Part shown: one piece after another, positions 1 through 7,090 of the stretch
Layout: each line of letters opens with the position of its first letter
Position numbering within the stretch: the first letter of the stretch is position 1
From: a candidate division WWE3 bacterium CG22_combo_CG10-13_8_21_14_all_39_12
GTDB lineage: Bacteria > Patescibacteriota > 4484-211 > GCA-002791395
DNA length: 30,547 bases
Assembly (NCBI GenBank): GCA_002771355.1
Contig: PCSU01000068.1
Coordinates: 1-30,547, forward strand
Direction of reading: 5' to 3'
Position numbers and translations under genes: made by a program
Notes under the pieces: generated by a model
Told to the model about the DNA's origin: nothing
Seen by the model: the letters and a program-made list of their open reading frames with translations, nothing else
The model's database searches: none

Positions 1-34
1 CACTGTCTAGTTTAATGCACTGTCTAGTTTAATG
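1..34. repeat. Tandem direct repeat, 2 x 17 bp
   Basis: The unit cactgtctagtttaatg occurs twice back to back (1-17 and 18-34). It lies at the very edge of the window, so the array may extend further left. There is no coding potential in it. It could be the end of a mobile element, an intergenic repeat, or a contig-end artefact; the sequence alone does not decide. Confidence 0.85.
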
Positions 35-54
35 GGTACCTGTCAGTCATCTTC

Positions 55-142
55 TGGCGGAGGGAGGGGGATTCGAACCCCCGTGTGCTATTCGCACACA
101 TGCTTTCCAGGCATGCGCCATAAACCGCTCGGCCATCCCTCC
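55..142 (-). tRNA. tRNA-Ser (anticodon GGA), CCA encoded
   Basis: Read on the minus strand, the acceptor stem GGAGGGA (142-136) pairs with TCCCTCC (65-59), followed by discriminator G (58) and an encoded CCA (57-55). The anticodon arm is CATGC-CTGGAAA-GCATG, giving anticodon GGA, which reads UCC and UCU serine codons. A long variable arm (TGTGCGAATAGCACA) marks it as a class II tRNA of the serine type. The T arm GGGGGTTCGAATCCCCC is perfect. All arms are intact, so it should be functional. No clear promoter is visible directly upstream; it may be read from a transcript that starts beyond the tRNA fragment at 245-262. Confidence 0.96.
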
Positions 143-193
143 GTATTTAAGTTTCTAAGTGAGTTTTCTCTTGAGCAGCCGTTTTCATCCAGA

Positions 194-262
194 GAATGCC
201 TTACTTGGCATTCCCGCTCTAACTTTGTAAACAAAGTTCTTCGCCCGCTCGGCCATCCCTCC
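194..262 (-). pseudogene. Degenerate second tRNA-Ser: intact 5' portion only
   Basis: The 18 bases ccgctcggccatccctcc at 245-262 are identical to 125-142, the acceptor and D-arm part of the intact tRNA-Ser exactly 120 bp away. Reading on along the minus strand there is an anticodon-like hairpin (AACTTTG-TTTA-CAAAGTT, 238-221) and a variable-arm-like hairpin (GAATGCC-AAGTAA-GGCATTC, 213-194). No T arm and no matching 3' acceptor strand follow. The anticodon hairpin is an even palindrome and cannot form a standard 7-nt loop on a 5-bp stem. I read it as a decayed or truncated tandem copy. A weak -10-like TAAAAT (279-274, minus) lies just upstream of its 5' end. Confidence 0.5.
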
Positions 263-295
263 ACTATCGACTTATTTTAACACTCCCTGATTTAA

Positions 296-329
296 TTAGG
301 GGTAGCCCCTGTACAGGGGCTACCCCTAA
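296..329. repeat. 34-bp perfect palindrome (hairpin or terminator-like)
   Basis: Positions 296-329 are a perfect inverted repeat centred on gtac (311-314) with arms TTAGGGGTAGCCCCTGT and its complement. It lies between the leftward tRNA region and the rightward gap promoter. There is no run of T on the plus side and only a short AT-rich stretch on the minus side, so it is not a textbook intrinsic terminator. It could form a cruciform, insulate divergent transcription, or bind a dimeric protein. Confidence 0.8.
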
Positions 330-352
330 ACAGAAGAACAGGTTAGTCTCTC

Positions 353-381
353 TTGACACATTATCTTTAAGCCTCTACGAT
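353..381 (+). promoter_or_regulatory. gap promoter
   Basis: TTGACA (353-358), a 17-bp spacer, then TACGAT (376-381). The ATG at 391 begins 9 nt after the -10 box, so the predicted transcript starts within a few bases of the start codon and no Shine-Dalgarno site can fit. Confidence 0.75.
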
Positions 382-390
382 AGCTAGTAT

Positions 391-1533
391 ATGAGCGAAC
401 CGATTAGAGTTGCAATCAATGGATTTGGAAGAATTGGTAGGCAGGCCTTTAAGGCTGCGTTTGGCGTAACGGTTGATTCTCGAATGGTTTTATCTGATCG
501 CATCAAACCCGAAGAAATTGAAATCGTTGCTATTAATGACCTCACTGATCCACGAACTCTTGCCCACTTACTTCGTTATGACAGTGTTTATGGTCGGTAC
601 CGTAAAGAGATCCTTATAGAGCACAACCATGAAGTTATAGATTGGGAAGGGCATACAAGTGGAGACGACCATGAAATTGATATGACCGAAGGGCCAACAT
701 TCCTCATAATCAACGGCAGGCGTGTACAAGTATTCTCACAAAAAGATCCAGAACAGCTTCCATGGGCTGACCTTAATGTAGACGTTGTGCTCGAATCAAC
801 CGGATTTTTCACTAAATATGAAGATGCTAAAAAACATCTTAAGGCTGGTGCCAAAAAGGTTATCATTTCAGCTCCTGCAAAGGGTGATGAAGGCACTGAT
901 GGCCGTACGTTGGTATTTGGTACGGAAGAAACTGAAAAGGGCTTTGGGACGCACGATGTGGTCTCAAATGGCTCATGCACAACCAACTGTATTTCACCTG
1001 TAATTCAGGTACTTACCAGCAGATTTGGAATCGAAAAGTCACTGATGACTACTATTCATGGGTATACCTCAACTCAAAATCTTATTGACGGACCAAATAA
1101 GGATTTACGTCGTGGACGTGCTGCAGCGGAAAATATTATTCCGGCAAGAACGGGAGCTGCAATTGCAACTACTCATGTTATCCCATCACTGCAAGGAAAG
1201 TTTGATGGCATCGCAATGCGTGTTCCTGTTCCTGTAGGCTCAATTTCTGATATAACCGCAATCTTAAGTAAAGATGTAACGGTTGAAGAGGTAAACGAGA
1301 CCCTTGTTGAAATGAGTCGACATCCGCTTTATAAAGGTGTTTTGGTAACAACTACCGAACCGATTGTGTCATCCGATATTATTGGAAACCCAGCAAGTAG
1401 TATTGTGGACTTGGAGTTTACCAAGGTGGTAGGTGGAAACATGGTTAAGGTTTTGGCTTGGTACGATAACGAATGGGGTTATTCAAATCGTTTAATTGAA
1501 ATGGCAATTGAGGTCGGAAAGAATATTTCGTAG
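391..1533 (+). CDS. gap: Glyceraldehyde-3-phosphate dehydrogenase, type I
   Basis: Cytosolic glycolytic enzyme that oxidises glyceraldehyde 3-phosphate with NAD(P) and phosphate to 1,3-bisphosphoglycerate. The Rossmann motif INGFGRIGR is at residues 9-17, VAINDLTD at 46-53, the catalytic motif SNGSCTTNC at 192-200 (Cys196), and the base His223 lies in TTIHGYTS. The C-terminal signature WYDNEWGYSNR is present. At 380 residues it is about 45 longer than the usual 335. The extra length lies mainly near residues 26-42, between the first strand-helix unit and VAIND, and around 78-104, with a few residues at 166-172. The start follows a well-placed promoter. Triosephosphate isomerase follows 9 bp downstream, suggesting a two-gene glycolytic unit. 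Identification is secure; cofactor preference cannot be read from the sequence. Confidence 0.97.
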   Translation: MSEPIRVAINGFGRIGRQAFKAAFGVTVDSRMVLSDRIKPEEIEIVAINDLTDPRTLAHLLRYDSVYGRYRKEILIEHNHEVIDWEGHTSGDDHEIDMTEGPTFLIINGRRVQVFSQKDPEQLPWADLNVDVVLESTGFFTKYEDAKKHLKAGAKKVIISAPAKGDEGTDGRTLVFGTEETEKGFGTHDVVSNGSCTTNCISPVIQVLTSRFGIEKSLMTTIHGYTSTQNLIDGPNKDLRRGRAAAENIIPARTGAAIATTHVIPSLQGKFDGIAMRVPVPVGSISDITAILSKDVTVEEVNETLVEMSRHPLYKGVLVTTTEPIVSSDIIGNPASSIVDLEFTKVVGGNMVKVLAWYDNEWGYSNRLIEMAIEVGKNIS

Positions 1534-1542
1534 ACTACTGTC

Positions 1543-2217
1543 ATGTTAGTAATTGCCAACTGGAAATTAAACCACAATCTTACAAGCGCTAGTGATTGGT
1601 TTGATGATTTTTTTGACGAATATGAAGAGTCATCACGTGCTAGGGTTGCGATAGCTCCGTCATTTACCGAAATTCCCATTTCCTCACAAATTATTGAAGA
1701 TGAAAAAAGTGGACTGTTACTGTATTCACAAGATATATCTGCCTTTACGGATGGTAAATATACCGGTGAGGTTAGTGCAGGGCAGCTAGTTGAGTATGGT
1801 GTTTCTGGAGCGATTATTGGCCATAGTGAGCGTCGAGAGTTCCAAAGAGAAACAAACGAAGATGTAGCCAATAAGGTACAACAAGCTCTTTCAGTCGGAA
1901 TAACGCCTGTCGTTGCATTTAGTAAGATTGAACAAATTAAGCATTTGTCTGATTTAGTAAGTTTAAATAACATTCATGTGGCATATGAACCTCTCGAGGC
2001 AATTGGGAGTGGAGATCCTGCTGATCCTCAGGTTATTGAAGAGGTGTTAACGATTGTTGATCAGCAATTTTCGCCGTTGTCGTGCATTTACGGAGGTAGT
2101 GTATCAGCAGAGTCTGTATCACCATTACTAGAAATAGATATCGTTTCGGGATTTTTAGTAGGGACAGCGTGTGTGGATGTTCAGGATTTTCTTGAATTAC
2201 TAGGTGAAATTGAATAA
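1543..2217 (+). CDS. tpiA: Triosephosphate isomerase, short form
   Basis: Interconverts dihydroxyacetone phosphate and glyceraldehyde 3-phosphate. Substrate-binding Asn6 and Lys8 are in ANWK, catalytic His94 is in GHSERR, and catalytic Glu149 is in AYEP. The phosphate-binding YGGSV is at 183-187. It has 224 residues against roughly 250 for ordinary bacterial enzymes; the missing part lies between VVAFSKIEQ and the catalytic strand. The loop-6 hinge reads YEPLEAIGSG where most bacterial enzymes have YEPVWAIGTG, so the hinge Trp is replaced by Glu. Both the length and an acidic residue at this hinge recall archaeal TIMs (EPPELIGTG). It lies 9 bp after gap with no Shine-Dalgarno site, so it is probably translated from the gap transcript. 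The function call is strong because all catalytic residues are kept. Confidence 0.93.
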   Translation: MLVIANWKLNHNLTSASDWFDDFFDEYEESSRARVAIAPSFTEIPISSQIIEDEKSGLLLYSQDISAFTDGKYTGEVSAGQLVEYGVSGAIIGHSERREFQRETNEDVANKVQQALSVGITPVVAFSKIEQIKHLSDLVSLNNIHVAYEPLEAIGSGDPADPQVIEEVLTIVDQQFSPLSCIYGGSVSAESVSPLLEIDIVSGFLVGTACVDVQDFLELLGEIE

Positions 2218-2229
2218 TGTAAATTCCTT

Positions 2230-2258
2230 TTTCCATAGAATAAATTTTCTAGTATAAT
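2230..2258 (+). promoter_or_regulatory. Promoter of LCP gene
   Basis: A consensus -10 TATAAT (2253-2258) is preceded at 17 bp by a weak -35 TTTCCA (2230-2235). The ATG at 2270 is 11 nt after the -10 box, predicting a leader of about 5 nt or less. This placement favours ATG 2270 over the in-frame TTG at 2261. Confidence 0.65.
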
Positions 2259-2269
2259 CATTGAGTCTC

Positions 2270-3439
2270 ATGAAAAGATATAAAGACTTTAATCACCAAA
2301 AATATAATAAAAAACCTATACGTGGGAAAAAGAATCCATTTTCATTCTTAAGTCAGCGGTCGATTGTTGTTATTGGAAGTATTGCTGTTTTATTGTTTTC
2401 AATTAAGATTTTTGCTCAACCAATCTCATCGGCTTTGGCAGGACTTCTTAAAGAGTCGTCAAGCTCTGTTGCACTAATATTAAACCAAAAAGATCTCAAA
2501 CAAACAGATAATATTACGACTGTTTTACTTTTGGGTGTTGATCAGCGTGAAGAAGGTCAAACATCGTTAACCGATACCATCATGCTCGCTAACTATAATC
2601 ACACTACTAAAGAGATAACTATGGTTTCTGCACCTAGAGATCTTTGGGTCACTGTTCCTGCCTTTGGTGAGGTTTATGAACACGGAACAAAAATTAATGC
2701 AGTTTATTCTTTGGGTGATGTGTATGAGTACTCATCCGATGGTTCTCAAGGTGAGTGGGATGGTGGCATTGGCCTTTTAACTAAGGTGTTAGAAGAGAAT
2801 ATTGGGATACCGATTCACTATTTTGCCTTAGTTAACTTTAAAGGGTTCATAAATATTGTAGATGCAGTTGGTGGGATTGATATGTATGTAGAAAATGCAT
2901 TTACGGATTATGAGTATCCCAAAACAGGATACGAGAATGCACCATGGAATACACGTTGGGAAGTCGTTACATTTGAGCAAGGGTGGCAACGCATGGATGG
3001 TGAAACTGCATTAAAGTATGCTAGGAGCAGGCATGCATATGGACCTCAGGGGTCAGACTTTGCTCGTGCAGCACGCCAACAGGCAGTGATTATTGCCCTT
3101 AAGGATAAGGTATTATCGACCGAAACATTGTTTAATTTAAATACCTTAAGACAACTGTTTACAACCTTGTCGTCAGAATTTGCCTCAAGTATTGGAATTA
3201 CGGAGTTACCAACGTTTTATAACTTATATAACCAAATAGGAGATTTTAGTAATATTACCTCGATTGTACTTACGAATGATCCATCTCAAGAGGGTGGTTT
3301 GTTGTACCAACCATCGCCAGAGGACTATGGTGGTGCATTTGCCCTCATACCAACCAATGGTTGGGACGAAATTCGCACGTTTGTACACGATGCGATTCAC
3401 ACAGAAAACAGAAATGAGACGGAGAGTGTTACACAGTAA
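2270..3439 (+). CDS. LytR-CpsA-Psr (LCP) family cell-wall glycopolymer transferase
   Basis: LCP enzymes move polyprenyl-linked glycopolymers (teichoic acid, capsule or other sugars) onto peptidoglycan on the outer face of the membrane. This 389-residue protein has a short basic cytoplasmic tail, one membrane helix at about 31-48, and then the LCP domain from about residue 82. Visible signatures are TTVLLLGVDQR (83-93), LTDTIML (100-106), VSAPRDLWV (119-127) and the arginine-rich block YARSRHAYG (250-258), followed by DFARAARQQ (263-271). These Asp and Arg residues bind the lipid pyrophosphate in known structures. The start was set at ATG 2270 from the promoter position. holA follows 14 bp after the stop. 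The acceptor polymer cannot be inferred; galE and a GT2 gene near the right end of the window are possible contributors. Confidence 0.93.
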   Translation: MKRYKDFNHQKYNKKPIRGKKNPFSFLSQRSIVVIGSIAVLLFSIKIFAQPISSALAGLLKESSSSVALILNQKDLKQTDNITTVLLLGVDQREEGQTSLTDTIMLANYNHTTKEITMVSAPRDLWVTVPAFGEVYEHGTKINAVYSLGDVYEYSSDGSQGEWDGGIGLLTKVLEENIGIPIHYFALVNFKGFINIVDAVGGIDMYVENAFTDYEYPKTGYENAPWNTRWEVVTFEQGWQRMDGETALKYARSRHAYGPQGSDFARAARQQAVIIALKDKVLSTETLFNLNTLRQLFTTLSSEFASSIGITELPTFYNLYNQIGDFSNITSIVLTNDPSQEGGLLYQPSPEDYGGAFALIPTNGWDEIRTFVHDAIHTENRNETESVTQ

Positions 3440-3453
3440 CCTAAAGGCATTTC

Positions 3454-4344
3454 ATGAAGTTATTTGTTTACGGCTCTGACTACTATCTCGCAAAAGAATA
3501 TATTTCAAGTAAGACTAATGAAGAGGAAGACGTTAGGTATAATTCATCATTGTCTGAAGCTAAAAACGCGTTAGAGCAATTGTCACAAAAATCATTGTTT
3601 GGAGATAGTGCAATACAAGTTTTTTACGATATTTCTGATTTTGTAGAAGAGAATATTGATAAACTTGTTGAAAGTAACGGGTCGTGGATCATTTGGGAGC
3701 TTACCGATAAAATTCCATACAAACCAACAACAAAAGATAAAATAATCGCACAGTGTGAGGTCAAGCAAATAACAGAGCTTTCTAATAGGGAAATTGAACA
3801 ATGGTTGCTTAAAAAAGCTAAAAAGTACTTGCTTAATATTTCCCCTCAAAACGTTCAATATTTAGCATCACTTCACGGTAATGATTTGCAATTACTGCAA
3901 AACGAATTACAGAAACTTTTTTGGTATACCGATAAAGGTATAAGGGAAGTTACTAAACAGGATATTGATTTACTAACCGATCCGACTAAAGAGGGTAATA
4001 TTTTTTCATTAATGGACAGTATTGGGTCTCGAAACACAGTTGCAATTGCGAAAGCCTGCAGCGAAATTTACAGTAAAAACATGGATGAATGGCAGATATT
4101 TTTTATGACGATTAGGCACCTGCGTCTACTTTTACAGAGCAAACTTGGCATTACCGTTAAAGCACCTCCTTTTGTTAAACAGAAACTTTCAAACCAGGCT
4201 TCAAAATGGACTGTGGATGAGATAGTTATTGCATTAAAAAGACTGAGTCAAGAAGAATATAAGGTAAAAATAGGGAAGTCACAAAGTCTACTTCCAGGAT
4301 ACATAGAACTTATGCTGACTGAAGTTTGCTCATCTGAGACTTAA
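3454..4344 (+). CDS. holA: DNA polymerase III, delta subunit
   Basis: The delta subunit is the clamp-opening wrench of the replicative clamp loader. This 296-residue protein has the delta layout: an N-terminal AAA+-like fold beginning MKLFVYGSDYYLAKEYI, a central segment ITELSNREIEQWLLKKAKKY (about 107-126), the typical LLQNELQKLFWY (about 147-158), DPTKEGNIFSLMDSI, and a C-terminal helical collar with QIFFMTIRHLRLLLQSK. Like other delta subunits it lacks Walker ATPase motifs. A Shine-Dalgarno-like AAAGG lies about 8 nt before the ATG, fitting an operon-internal gene behind the LCP gene. Its last 35 bp overlap, tail to tail, the 3' end of rpsT on the other strand. The holA-rpsT pairing is common in bacteria, which supports the call despite low sequence conservation. 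Confidence 0.88.
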   Translation: MKLFVYGSDYYLAKEYISSKTNEEEDVRYNSSLSEAKNALEQLSQKSLFGDSAIQVFYDISDFVEENIDKLVESNGSWIIWELTDKIPYKPTTKDKIIAQCEVKQITELSNREIEQWLLKKAKKYLLNISPQNVQYLASLHGNDLQLLQNELQKLFWYTDKGIREVTKQDIDLLTDPTKEGNIFSLMDSIGSRNTVAIAKACSEIYSKNMDEWQIFFMTIRHLRLLLQSKLGITVKAPPFVKQKLSNQASKWTVDEIVIALKRLSQEEYKVKIGKSQSLLPGYIELMLTEVCSSET

Positions 4345-4546
4345 GGTGAGCTGCTTTGTTTTTGTGAATAAGACCTTTTTTTGCTGCGGTATCAATTGCA
4401 CTATAAACTGAACCTTCTAACTCTTTTGAGGGCGCTGCAATAAATGATTTTACCTTTTCACGCAACGTTCGCCAATTTCGAAGATTGACTACGCGTTTTC
4501 GCTCTTGTTTAGGTATAGTTCGTTTTGCTGACTTTGTTGTTGCCAT
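4310..4546 (-). CDS. rpsT: Ribosomal protein S20 (bS20)
   Basis: A 78-residue basic protein of the small ribosomal subunit that binds 16S rRNA. It begins MATTKSAKRTIPKQERKR and shows the two long helices typical of S20, ending KGLIHKNKAAHLKSQMSKL. The reading frame stays open a further 51 codons upstream, but only the internal ATG at 4546 gives the family N-terminus, and AAAGGA lies 6 nt before it. It therefore has a real leader and ribosome site, unlike most first genes here. The coding region ends inside the 3' end of holA (35-bp convergent overlap), and its promoter interlocks with the murJ promoter. Confidence 0.95.
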   Translation of the reverse strand: MATTKSAKRTIPKQERKRVVNLRNWRTLREKVKSFIAAPSKELEGSVYSAIDTAAKKGLIHKNKAAHLKSQMSKLQSA

Positions 4547-4558
4547 ATATATCCTTTG

Positions 4559-4587
4559 TTGACCGACTAGCCCCTGGAGTATATCAT
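4559..4587 (+). promoter_or_regulatory. murJ promoter
   Basis: TTGACC (4559-4564), 17-bp spacer, TATCAT (4582-4587). The ATG at 4599 is 11 nt past the -10 box, so the mRNA is predicted to be essentially leaderless. CATAAT at 4585-4590 is an alternative -10. Confidence 0.65.
4579..4587 (-). promoter_or_regulatory. rpsT promoter (extended -10)
   Basis: On the minus strand TGATATACT fits an extended -10 (TG, one base, TATACT at 4584-4579), with no good -35. It predicts a leader of about 25 nt that carries the AAAGGA ribosome site. It overlaps the -10 box of murJ on the other strand. Confidence 0.5.
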
Positions 4588-4598
4588 AATTAACGTCT

Positions 4599-6281
4599 AT
4601 GGTAAAGAAAATACTCGCGAAAAGCGTTAAAAGGGGAAGTACGCTTTTATTCGACCAGCAACGAACAATTCTCTCAGGAGCAGTTGTTATTTCCATCATG
4701 TTTTTAACAAGTGCAATCTTGGGACTTGTTAAAAAAAGGCTCTATGTAAGTGTTATTACAGCTGGCCCTGAATATGATGTATTAGTTGCTGCGTTTACCG
4801 TAACGGATGTTATCTTTCAACTACTTATTGCAGGTTCTCTAAATGCTGCATTTATTCCTGTTTTTTCGAGCTATATTTCTGAAAAAGGAAGAGAGGCTTC
4901 CTGGAGGTTTGTGAGTACCATCCTTAATATGACAATTATTGTGTTGACGTTACTTGCTTTGATCCTTTTTATTGGTGCTCGGCAAGTTGGTATGATTTTC
5001 TTTAGTGGGTTTTCTCTTGAGCAGTTAGAGATGTTTGTTAGCGTGCTTAGGGTTTTACTTATATCACCGTTGTTTCTTGGTGTTTCAAGTTTTATTGCAG
5101 GAACATTGCAATCTTTTAGAAGGTTTTTTATGCCGTTTTTGTCTCCAGTTTTGTATAACATTGGAGCAATTATTGGAATTGTAGTTTTATATCCAATTAT
5201 GGGAATTGTTGGGGTAGTGTGGGGGGTTATTTTGGGTGCTTTTTTCCATTTGATTATTCAACTACCAGCGCTTAAGTACATTGGATTTACGTATCATTTT
5301 ACGCTCGATATAAAGGATACATTTGTAAAAAGCTTGTTAACGCTATCACTCCCACGTACCCTTGGAATTGGAGCAGAGCAAATAAAAACATTAATAATGT
5401 TAAACCTTGCCTCTATGCTACCCAGTGGAAGTATTTCATTTCTTGATTTGGGACAAAGCATTATTGTTATTCCAATTTCGTTAGTTGGTGTCTCAATCGC
5501 TTCTGCCTCGTTCCCACAATTTGCAGAACTTCACGCTAAAGGTGATCTTGAAGGGTTGCGTAAAACCTTCATATCGTCATTTAACCAAATATTGTTTTTT
5601 ATCATGCCGGTTGTAGTTATTTTTGTAACCTTAAAAATTCCTGTTGTTCGATTGATTTATGGAAGTAGTAGTGAGCAATTTCCATGGGAATACACCATTC
5701 AAACTTCATGGGTTGTTGCTTTTCTCTCGTTAAGTATTTTTGCCATTGCTCTTAATCATCTTATGGTAAGGCTGTATTATGCCCGTCATAACACGAAACT
5801 TCCCGTGATTGTTGGATCTACTGGTGTTATTACCAGTGTAATTTCTGCATATCTTTTAATGGAATATACTCAACTTGGTGTAAGCTCGCTTGCTTTAGCA
5901 ATATCAATAGGGGCAATAATTGAATGTTTTCTTTTTATATATGCACTCCATCGAGAAAAGTTTATTTCCATTTCTCAGTTTTCAAAAACACCAGGGAAAA
6001 TAATTATTGTTTCTGTAATTATGGCGATAAGTATTTATTTCCCAGTTCAGGCCCTAGACCAGATTTTTATTGACACATCACGTGTTGTGAACCTAATAAT
6101 ATTAGTATGGTTAGTAACGTCATTTGGTGGAACATTATATTTACTTTTGAGTTGGATTTTTGGTATTCCAGAGTTAAAGCAGGTTCTACATATTTTAGTA
6201 AAGTTAAAAGATTTCCAAGAGAGTATTAGTCGACAATTTTCTCACCCAACAAATATGCCACAGACCTATATTGACGACTAG
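4599..6281 (+). CDS. murJ: Lipid II flippase MurJ
   Basis: MurJ flips lipid II, the peptidoglycan precursor, from the inner to the outer face of the cytoplasmic membrane. The 560-residue protein is almost entirely hydrophobic helices, consistent with the 14-helix MOP-superfamily fold. The N-terminal family signature is clear: SAILGLVKKRLYVSV near residues 38-52, then DVIFQLLIAGSLNAAFIPVFSSY near 70-92. The segment LSLPRTLGIGAEQIK in the middle is also typical. The start is fixed by the promoter immediately upstream, and no Shine-Dalgarno site is present. The neighbouring RodZ-like, LCP and MltG genes fit a wall-synthesis role. Other MOP flippases (Wzx type) are less likely given the N-terminal signature. 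Confidence 0.93.
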   Translation: MVKKILAKSVKRGSTLLFDQQRTILSGAVVISIMFLTSAILGLVKKRLYVSVITAGPEYDVLVAAFTVTDVIFQLLIAGSLNAAFIPVFSSYISEKGREASWRFVSTILNMTIIVLTLLALILFIGARQVGMIFFSGFSLEQLEMFVSVLRVLLISPLFLGVSSFIAGTLQSFRRFFMPFLSPVLYNIGAIIGIVVLYPIMGIVGVVWGVILGAFFHLIIQLPALKYIGFTYHFTLDIKDTFVKSLLTLSLPRTLGIGAEQIKTLIMLNLASMLPSGSISFLDLGQSIIVIPISLVGVSIASASFPQFAELHAKGDLEGLRKTFISSFNQILFFIMPVVVIFVTLKIPVVRLIYGSSSEQFPWEYTIQTSWVVAFLSLSIFAIALNHLMVRLYYARHNTKLPVIVGSTGVITSVISAYLLMEYTQLGVSSLALAISIGAIIECFLFIYALHREKFISISQFSKTPGKIIIVSVIMAISIYFPVQALDQIFIDTSRVVNLIILVWLVTSFGGTLYLLLSWIFGIPELKQVLHILVKLKDFQESISRQFSHPTNMPQTYIDD

Positions 6282-6303
6282 AAGGTATAGTGCGTATAAT
6301 TTT

Positions 6304-6330
6304 TTGAATTGTTAACACATGCTGTACAAT
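6304..6330 (+). promoter_or_regulatory. Promoter of RodZ-like gene
   Basis: The -10 box TACAAT (6325-6330) ends 7 nt before ATG 6338, predicting transcription start on or next to the start codon. The -35 is weak: TTGAAT (6304-6309) sits at a short 15-bp spacing. Confidence 0.5.
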
Positions 6331-6337
6331 ATGATCC

Positions 6338-7033
6338 ATGAAGCGAGTTGGCGATATCCTCAAAGAAAAAAGGTTAGAACAAGGAAAAACGCTCGAAGAT
6401 CTTAGTAAAATTACCAAAATTAGAAAATATTTTTTGAGTGCAATTGAAGATGGTCGATACGAAGATCTACCAGATATGGTCTATGTGAAGGGGTTTATCC
6501 AAAGTTATTCACAAGCTTTAGGTTTAGATCCAGAGAAAGTCCTCCCATTTTATAGGCGAGAATTTGCAGAGGAACAGAAAGAATATAAAGAAACAAAAGA
6601 GTTAACCTCAAAACCTCTTATAACAATTACTTTTGGAAAAGTATTTGCAGTTATTGTTGCTGTAGGTCTAACCATATTTTTAGGGATTCTCTTTACCCAG
6701 TATAAACAATTTTCTAATGCACCGATATTGATTGTAGATTCTCCAAGTGATCAGTTTTCAACTGAACAGAAAAAAATAAGCGTTTTTGGAACGACCGATT
6801 CGGGGAATATCGTGACTATAAATGGTGAAGAGGTGCGTTTAAGTGCAAGTGGAAACTTTGAGCTTAGTTATACTTTGGAAGATGGATTGAATAAAATAAT
6901 AATAAGTGTAGAAAATAAATTAGGTAAAAAGACTGAAATTACACGAACGGTTGAAAAAGTTGTATTAGCACCTGAGAATAATACTCCCGTCTCTTCACCA
7001 GAAATAGACCCAAGCAATACTCCACAGCCCTAG
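6338..7033 (+). CDS. RodZ-like membrane protein: HTH_25 domain, one TM helix, extracellular Ig-like domain
   Basis: A 231-residue protein starting with a helix-turn-helix domain of the RodZ type (about 3-66: VGDILKEKRLEQGKTLEDLS, then YVKGFIQSYSQALGLDP). A membrane helix follows at about 97-116. The outer part (about 127-210) is a single beta-sandwich-like domain with VFGTTDSGNIVTINGEEV and FELSYTLEDGLNKI, resembling Ig-like or glucodextranase-type modules rather than the usual RodZ C-terminal domain. The tail is rich in Pro, Ser and Asn. RodZ links the MreB cytoskeleton to the wall-elongation machinery; no mreB is visible here, so that role is inferred. It lies 56 bp after murJ with its own promoter. 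Confidence 0.75.
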   Translation: MKRVGDILKEKRLEQGKTLEDLSKITKIRKYFLSAIEDGRYEDLPDMVYVKGFIQSYSQALGLDPEKVLPFYRREFAEEQKEYKETKELTSKPLITITFGKVFAVIVAVGLTIFLGILFTQYKQFSNAPILIVDSPSDQFSTEQKKISVFGTTDSGNIVTINGEEVRLSASGNFELSYTLEDGLNKIIISVENKLGKKTEITRTVEKVVLAPENNTPVSSPEIDPSNTPQP

Positions 7034-7048
7034 AGGTAACAATATGTA

Positions 7049-7077
7049 TTGACGAGGTGGTATTGGTTGGGTAAACT
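7049..7077 (+). promoter_or_regulatory. Promoter of DUF948-like gene
   Basis: TTGACG (7049-7054), 17-bp spacer, TAAACT (7072-7077). The ATG at 7091 starts 13 nt after the -10 box, allowing only a very short leader. Confidence 0.55.
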
Positions 7078-7090
7078 GTAATTACTGCCC

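Noticed and set aside
32..280. Plus-strand reading frame of 82 codons
   Set aside because: It runs through the intact tRNA-Ser and the tRNA remnant on the other strand; there is no ribosome site and no protein-like composition.
1479..1973. Minus-strand reading frame of 164 codons opposite gap and tpiA
   Set aside because: It overlaps two well-identified enzymes and has no recognisable domain or start signal.
4980..5030. 16-base match gttttctcttgagcag between murJ and position 163-178
   Set aside because: It is a single short AT-rich match with no wider similarity, plausible by chance in a 30-kb window.
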